A DNA stretch of 64,000 nucleotides, taken from NCBI RefSeq assembly GCF_039729145.1, contig NZ_CP155793.1, forward strand, positions 3,596,001 through 3,660,000. The letters are read 5' to 3'. The notes beneath the pieces are model-generated. The model was not told the DNA's origin. It saw only the letters and a list, made by a program, of their open reading frames with translations, and did no database searches. Of the stretch, positions 60,708 through 64,000 are shown in pieces. The first letter of the stretch is position 1. Every line of letters begins with the position of its first letter. The translations under genes and the position numbers were made by a program. Source of the DNA: Microbacterium sp. SY138 (lineage in GTDB: Bacteria; Actinomycetota; Actinomycetes; Actinomycetales; Microbacteriaceae).

Positions 60708-61608
60708 AGGGGTCTCCCGGCTCATCGATCGCGACGACATCGGTCGGCTCGATGCGGAGCTTGCCGTCGGCATCCGCGCGCACGGTGCCGGTGATCTCGA
60801 CCCATTGGCCGGTCGCGTACTCGTCGGGCTTCACATCGACGGGCAGAACGGCGGTCTGCGCATCGATCACGCAATGCGTGATGACCAGACGGGTCAGGTT
60901 CACACCGTCGTCTCCCGACGCGCCCGGCGTCACGAAGCCCGTGAGCTTCACCGCGGCGCCGTCGTAGGCGGCCGTGTTCGTCGCCGCCGTGAAGACACTC
61001 GCCCAGTCGCCGACGCCGAACGTCGACGTGTCGGCCACGCCGAGAGCGACCGAGTCCGCGCCGGCGAACAATGCGCTCTGCTCTCCCGCGCGCGACATCG
61101 CGAGCTCGACCGACAGGGAGGCCGGCGGCAGGACGAGACCCGCCACGACGACACCCGAGGCGATGACTCCGCCGGCGACGGCCGCGACTCCGGCGAGCGC
61201 GCGGCGAGAGGAGGCCGGGGCACCATCGTGATCAGCACCGTCGTGATCAGCACCGTCGTGATCCACACCGTCGTGATCCACACCGTCGTGATCCACACCG
61301 TCGTGATCCGCACCCTCGCGGTCACCGTGGACTGCGGGAGCGGGCACAGGCCCGTGGTCGTGGCCGTGGTCGCTCTCTTCCCCCAACGGGAGGGTGCACG
61401 ACCAGATCGCTCCGGCCAGAGTCACGACCGCGGCGGTACAGGCGAACCACACCGACTCCGGGCTGATGTAGAGGTTGAGGCGCCCCGTGAGACCGAGGCC
61501 GAGGGTGACGACCGAGATGACGGTCGCGAGCCCCACACCCAGCCAGCGGGTGCCGAGTGCACGTATGCGGGTGGCGGTCTGCCCGGACCGCGCCGTCTGC
61601 TCAGACAA
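60697..61608 (-). CDS. TIGR03943-family protein with His/Asp repeat
   Basis: The 303-residue protein has two N-terminal helices, a hydrophilic stretch with HGHDHG and six DHDG(V/A) units (residues about 100-129), a third helix, and an external DUF1980 domain ending with a strand pair (VKLTGFVTPGASG, RLVITHCVIDAQTAVLPVDV, GQWVEITGTVR). TIGR03943 proteins pair with DUF318 permeases, here directly upstream. The His/Asp repeat suggests zinc binding. The start is TTG 61608, overlapping the permease stop by eight bases. Confidence 0.85.
   Translation of the reverse strand: MSEQTARSGQTATRIRALGTRWLGVGLATVISVVTLGLGLTGRLNLYISPESVWFACTAAVVTLAGAIWSCTLPLGEESDHGHDHGPVPAPAVHGDREGADHDGVDHDGVDHDGVDHDGADHDGADHDGAPASSRRALAGVAAVAGGVIASGVVVAGLVLPPASLSVELAMSRAGEQSALFAGADSVALGVADTSTFGVGDWASVFTAATNTAAYDGAAVKLTGFVTPGASGDDGVNLTRLVITHCVIDAQTAVLPVDVKPDEYATGQWVEITGTVRADADGKLRIEPTDVVAIDEPGDPYEY
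61221..61310 (-). repeat. 15-bp tandem repeat encoding DHDG(V/A)
   Basis: Six copies of a 15-base unit (CACCGTCGTGATC plus two variable bases on the plus strand), with a degenerate seventh at 61311. In the minus-strand frame it encodes metal-binding His/Asp units. The length is a multiple of three, so unit loss or gain keeps the frame. Confidence 0.92.
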
Positions 61609-62641
61609 GGACGTTCACCCCGATACCGATCGCGAAAGCCGAGGCGAGCACGATGCCGACGATCCCGACGAGCGTGCGCGCGGTGAACGTGGTGCGCATG
61701 AGCGCCAGCATCTTGATGTCGACGAGTGGACCGACGAGCAGGAAGGCGACGAGGGCGCCGGACGAGAACGTCGAGGCGAACGAGAGCGCGAAGAACGCAT
61801 CGACGTTCGAGCAGATGGCCACCGTCATCGCGAGCGCCATCATGGCGACGATCGACAGCACCGGGTTCGACCCGATCGCGAGCAGCCACTCGCGCGGGAT
61901 CAGTACCTGCACGGCCCCGGCGAGCGCCGAGCCGATCACGAGTGCAGGCATGACGGCGCGCAGCTCGATCAGGAACTGGGTGAGACTGCGGCGCACCGGC
62001 GTGCCCGGTTCGTGGGTGACCAGCTCGCAGGTGTCGACGAAGCGCTGGGTGAGCATGCCGTCCGGGTCGGGGTGGCGGCTGTAGATCCAGCCGATGAGGT
62101 TCGCGATGAGGTAGCCGCCCACGAGCCGGGCGACGAGGATCCCACCGTCCCAGCCGAAAGCGGCGTGCGTGGTGAGGATCACGATCGGGTTCACGATCGG
62201 CGCGGCGATGAGGAACGTCATCGCTTCGGCCGGCGCGAGGCCGCGCATCATGAGGCCACGGGCGAAGGGCACGTTGCCGCACTCGCACACCGGGATCAGC
62301 ATGCCCAACAGCGACAGCACCGCACGGCGGGCCCACGCGCGCTTCGGCAGCCAGCGGTGGATCGCATCGGCCGGGAGCCACACCTGCACGACGATCGAGA
62401 GCAGCACGCCGAGGATGACGAACGGCAGGGCTTCGATGAGCACACTCAGCGCGAGGGTGAGACCGTCCTGCGCGCGGGTGGGCAGCGAGGCGGGGAACAG
62501 CGTCGGCAGGAAGGCATCGATCAGGAAGAGCGCGGCGATGATGGCAGCGCCCAGGCCGACGCCGATCCATGCCGATCGCGGCGAGGGCGCCGGGCGATGG
62601 GAGTGGCCGTGACGGGTCGCCGTTGCTGCCGAGGAGCTCAC
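61601..62641 (-). CDS. DUF318 family permease
   Basis: The 346-residue protein has about eight helices and the DUF318 signature LIPVCECGNVPFARGLMMRG with the CxC motif. EAMTFLIAAPIVNPIVILTT and the second half AICSNVDAFFALSFASTFSS follow, near mirror motifs of the two repeats. An N-terminal HGHSH segment hints at metal. The start is GTG 62641, overlapping the fur stop by four bases. Partnered with the TIGR03943 protein, it may move metal or a metal complex. Confidence 0.88.
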   Translation of the reverse strand: MSSSAATATRHGHSHRPAPSPRSAWIGVGLGAAIIAALFLIDAFLPTLFPASLPTRAQDGLTLALSVLIEALPFVILGVLLSIVVQVWLPADAIHRWLPKRAWARRAVLSLLGMLIPVCECGNVPFARGLMMRGLAPAEAMTFLIAAPIVNPIVILTTHAAFGWDGGILVARLVGGYLIANLIGWIYSRHPDPDGMLTQRFVDTCELVTHEPGTPVRRSLTQFLIELRAVMPALVIGSALAGAVQVLIPREWLLAIGSNPVLSIVAMMALAMTVAICSNVDAFFALSFASTFSSGALVAFLLVGPLVDIKMLALMRTTFTARTLVGIVGIVLASAFAIGIGVNVLV

Positions 62642-63054
62642 GCGGACGCGGCCCTCTCGGCGTCGCGCTTGTTCGCACACGGGGTGCACAGCCCGAAGAT
62701 GTCGACCACGTGGGCGGCCTCGGTGAAGCCGTGCAGTGCCGCGGTGCGGTGCGCCCACTGCTCGACGTCCTTGGCCTCGATCTCGACGGTCAGACCGCAG
62801 GATCGGCAGATGAGGTGGTGATGGTGGCCCTGCGTGGTGCAGGCGCGGTACAGCGCCTCGCCCTCGGGACTCTGCAGCGAGTCGGCGTCTCCGGAGGCGG
62901 CGAGTCCGGCCAGCGCACGGTAGACGGTGGCGAGGCCGATGCCGGTGTTGTCGTCGCGCAGCGCGGCGTGCAGGCTCTGCGCGCTCACGAATCCGCGCGC
63001 GTCGGCGAGTGCTTCGCGCACACGTTCGCGCTGCCAGGTGTTCCGCTGAGCCAT
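62638..63054 (-). CDS. Fur-family metal regulator, probably Zur
   Basis: The 138-residue protein has the Fur winged helix (residues 5-75; RERVREALADARGFVSAQSL, TGIGLATVYRALAGLAASGD), the metal segment HHHHLICRSCG and the second CTPC pair (CxxC...CxxC structural zinc). Its place between a ZnuB-type permease and the DUF318/TIGR03943 pair supports zinc as signal. TAGACT six bases before the ATG makes it probably leaderless. Confidence 0.9.
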   Translation of the reverse strand: MAQRNTWQRERVREALADARGFVSAQSLHAALRDDNTGIGLATVYRALAGLAASGDADSLQSPEGEALYRACTTQGHHHHLICRSCGLTVEIEAKDVEQWAHRTAALHGFTEAAHVVDIFGLCTPCANKRDAERAASA

Positions 63055-63060
63055 ACGAAG

Positions 63061-63066
63061 AGTCTA
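63061..63066 (-). promoter_or_regulatory. Leaderless -10 element of the fur/zur gene
   Basis: TAGACT on the minus strand ends six bases before the ATG at 63054; it lies in the 46-base gap after the permease gene and may give the regulator its own transcript. Confidence 0.55.
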
Positions 63067-63100
63067 GGCCGCGGGGGTTGGCGAGGGCTGGGAGAGGATT

Positions 63101-63979
63101 TCAGGCACGCACACGGCGCACTCGGGCCCGCGCCTTCTGCACGATCCAGCACACCACGTAGATCGTGAACGACAGGGTCGTGATGTACGGGCTCACCGGG
63201 AGCGTGCCGGCGAGGGCCAGCAGGATGCCGCCGACCGCGGACACGAAGCCGAACAGCGCGGCCAGCAACGGCACGGCGATGGGGCCTGCGGTGACGCGCA
63301 TCGCGGCGGCCGCGGGAGTGACCAGCAACGCCATCACCAGGAGCGCACCGATGATGTGCACGCTCACCGCGACGATCAGGCCGAGCAGCACCATGAACAG
63401 CAGGCTGACGGCACGGGTCGGCACGCCGCGGGCCGCAGCCGATTCCGGGTCGAGCGAGTCGAACCGCAGCGGGTTCCACATCACCAGCAGCCCGATCAGC
63501 ACGACCATGCTGATGCCGATGAGCCAGCCGAGGTCGGGGCTCGAGACCGACACGATCTGGCCGGTGAGCAGGCTGAAGCGGTTGGCGCTGCGGCCGTCGT
63601 AGAGCGAGAGGAACAGGATGCCGAGGCCCAGGCCGAACGGCATGAGCACACCCACGATGGAGTTGCGGTCCCTGGCCTTGGCCCCGAGGACCCCGATCAG
63701 GATGGCGGCGACGAGCGCTCCGCCGAGAGACCCGGCCACCACGCTTCCGCCGAAGAGCAGGGCGGCAGCCGCTCCCGCGAATGACAGCTCGCTCACGCCG
63801 TGCACCGCGAAAGCCAGGTCGCGCTGCATCACGAAGACGCCGATGAGTCCGCCGACGATGCCGAGCACCGCGCCGGCGATGATCGAGTTCGCGAGCAGGG
63901 TGACGAGCTCGCCGTAGTCCTGGAACGAGAAGACGTCGCTCCAATCGACCAGCGGCACGATGCCCAGCGCGACGCTCAT
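63101..63979 (-). CDS. Metal ABC importer permease (ZnuB-like)
   Basis: The 292-residue ABC-3 family permease has about eight helices. VMQRDLAFAVHGVSELSFAG contains the conserved HGVSE-type loop, followed by SLLTGQIVSVS and SVHIIGALLVMALLVTPAAA. The adjacent Fur-family gene and His-rich proteins suggest zinc. Its ATG overlaps the stop of a preceding gene by four bases. Confidence 0.93.
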   Translation of the reverse strand: MSVALGIVPLVDWSDVFSFQDYGELVTLLANSIIAGAVLGIVGGLIGVFVMQRDLAFAVHGVSELSFAGAAAALLFGGSVVAGSLGGALVAAILIGVLGAKARDRNSIVGVLMPFGLGLGILFLSLYDGRSANRFSLLTGQIVSVSSPDLGWLIGISMVVLIGLLVMWNPLRFDSLDPESAAARGVPTRAVSLLFMVLLGLIVAVSVHIIGALLVMALLVTPAAAAMRVTAGPIAVPLLAALFGFVSAVGGILLALAGTLPVSPYITTLSFTIYVVCWIVQKARARVRRVRA

Positions 63980-64000
63980 GCCGCTCCTCCGTGCTCGTGG
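63976..64000 (-). CDS. C-terminal tail of an upstream gene, probably the ZnuC-like ATPase
   Basis: The last eight codons before the window edge read HEHGGAA and a TGA at 63978-63976 that overlaps the permease ATG. A His-ending tail and 4-base overlap fit the ATPase of a znuABC operon, but only this fragment is visible. Confidence 0.4.

Noticed and set aside
61221..61310. CRISPR or non-coding repeat
   Set aside because: The 15-base units lie in frame inside a gene and encode a regular His/Asp peptide.

Overview
The window looks like a chromosomal segment of a high-GC actinobacterium, most likely a Microbacteriaceae member close to Microbacterium. The reasons are the codon bias, the mycobacterial-type dCTP deaminase, the Asp23/DUF2273/DUF6286 envelope operon, the zinc-free S14/L33/L28 set and the many leaderless genes. 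Genus assignment is inference. Coding density is high, with many 4-base ATGA/GTGA gene overlaps.

Layout. 0-0.9 kb: end of an unidentified gene, then dcd. 0.9-6.3 kb: an L-rhamnonate catabolic cluster (IclR regulator, MFS importer, MDR dehydrogenase, L-rhamnonate dehydratase RhmD, FAH-family hydrolase). 6.36 kb: tRNA-Gly(CCC). 6.5-9.0 kb: a lower-GC insert with an MFS efflux pump translationally coupled to a tyrosine-recombinase-like protein that lacks its catalytic tyrosine, a DUF2283 remnant and 17-bp tandem repeats. 9.1-15.4 kb: acyl-CoA synthetase, DUF1295 membrane enzyme, secreted M23/FG-GAP peptidase, class-C-type serine hydrolase.

15.4-36.9 kb is a sugar-catabolic block. Phosphorylative L-rhamnose genes form two arms: rhamnulokinase plus aldolase/dehydrogenase fusion plus DeoR regulator (15.4-19.7 kb), and ABC importer, mutarotase, isomerase and LacI regulator (29.5-36.9 kb). 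Between them sits a SorC-regulated sugar or polyol cluster (19.8-29.4 kb) with an SDR, a second rhamnulokinase-like kinase, a xylitol-dehydrogenase-like MDR enzyme, an RbsABC-type importer and a xylulokinase. The two SorC-flanking promoters carry the same 18-base palindromic site. The window therefore encodes two L-rhamnose routes: phosphorylative (isomerase, kinase, aldolase) and, from rhamnonate, oxidative.

36.9-39.4 kb: six overlapping genes of an Asp23-type envelope operon. 39.5-48.2 kb: DUF1684 protein, NAD-binding protein, MarR regulator with divergent MFS pump, aquaporin-like channel, AidB-like acyl-CoA dehydrogenase, APC permease, CorA. 48.2-55.6 kb: a lipoprotein with a serine-hydrolase fold but no catalytic residues, DUF2470 plus heme oxygenase, PIF1-like helicase, CopD-CtaG fusion, HU. 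56-58.8 kb: DUF559 protein, structured repeats, rpsN-rpmG-rpmB, 3-methyladenine glycosylase. 58.8-64 kb: a probable zinc-homeostasis cluster (ZnuB-type permease, Fur/Zur regulator, DUF318 permease, TIGR03943 partner with a His/Asp repeat), continuing off the right edge.

The least explained signals are the tyrosine-less recombinase/MFS pair, the catalytically dead serine-hydrolase lipoprotein, the paired SorC palindromes, the stop codons embedded in terminator stems, and the repeated TA-N3-T promoter placed six or seven bases before start codons. No CRISPR array, prophage or complete insertion sequence was seen.
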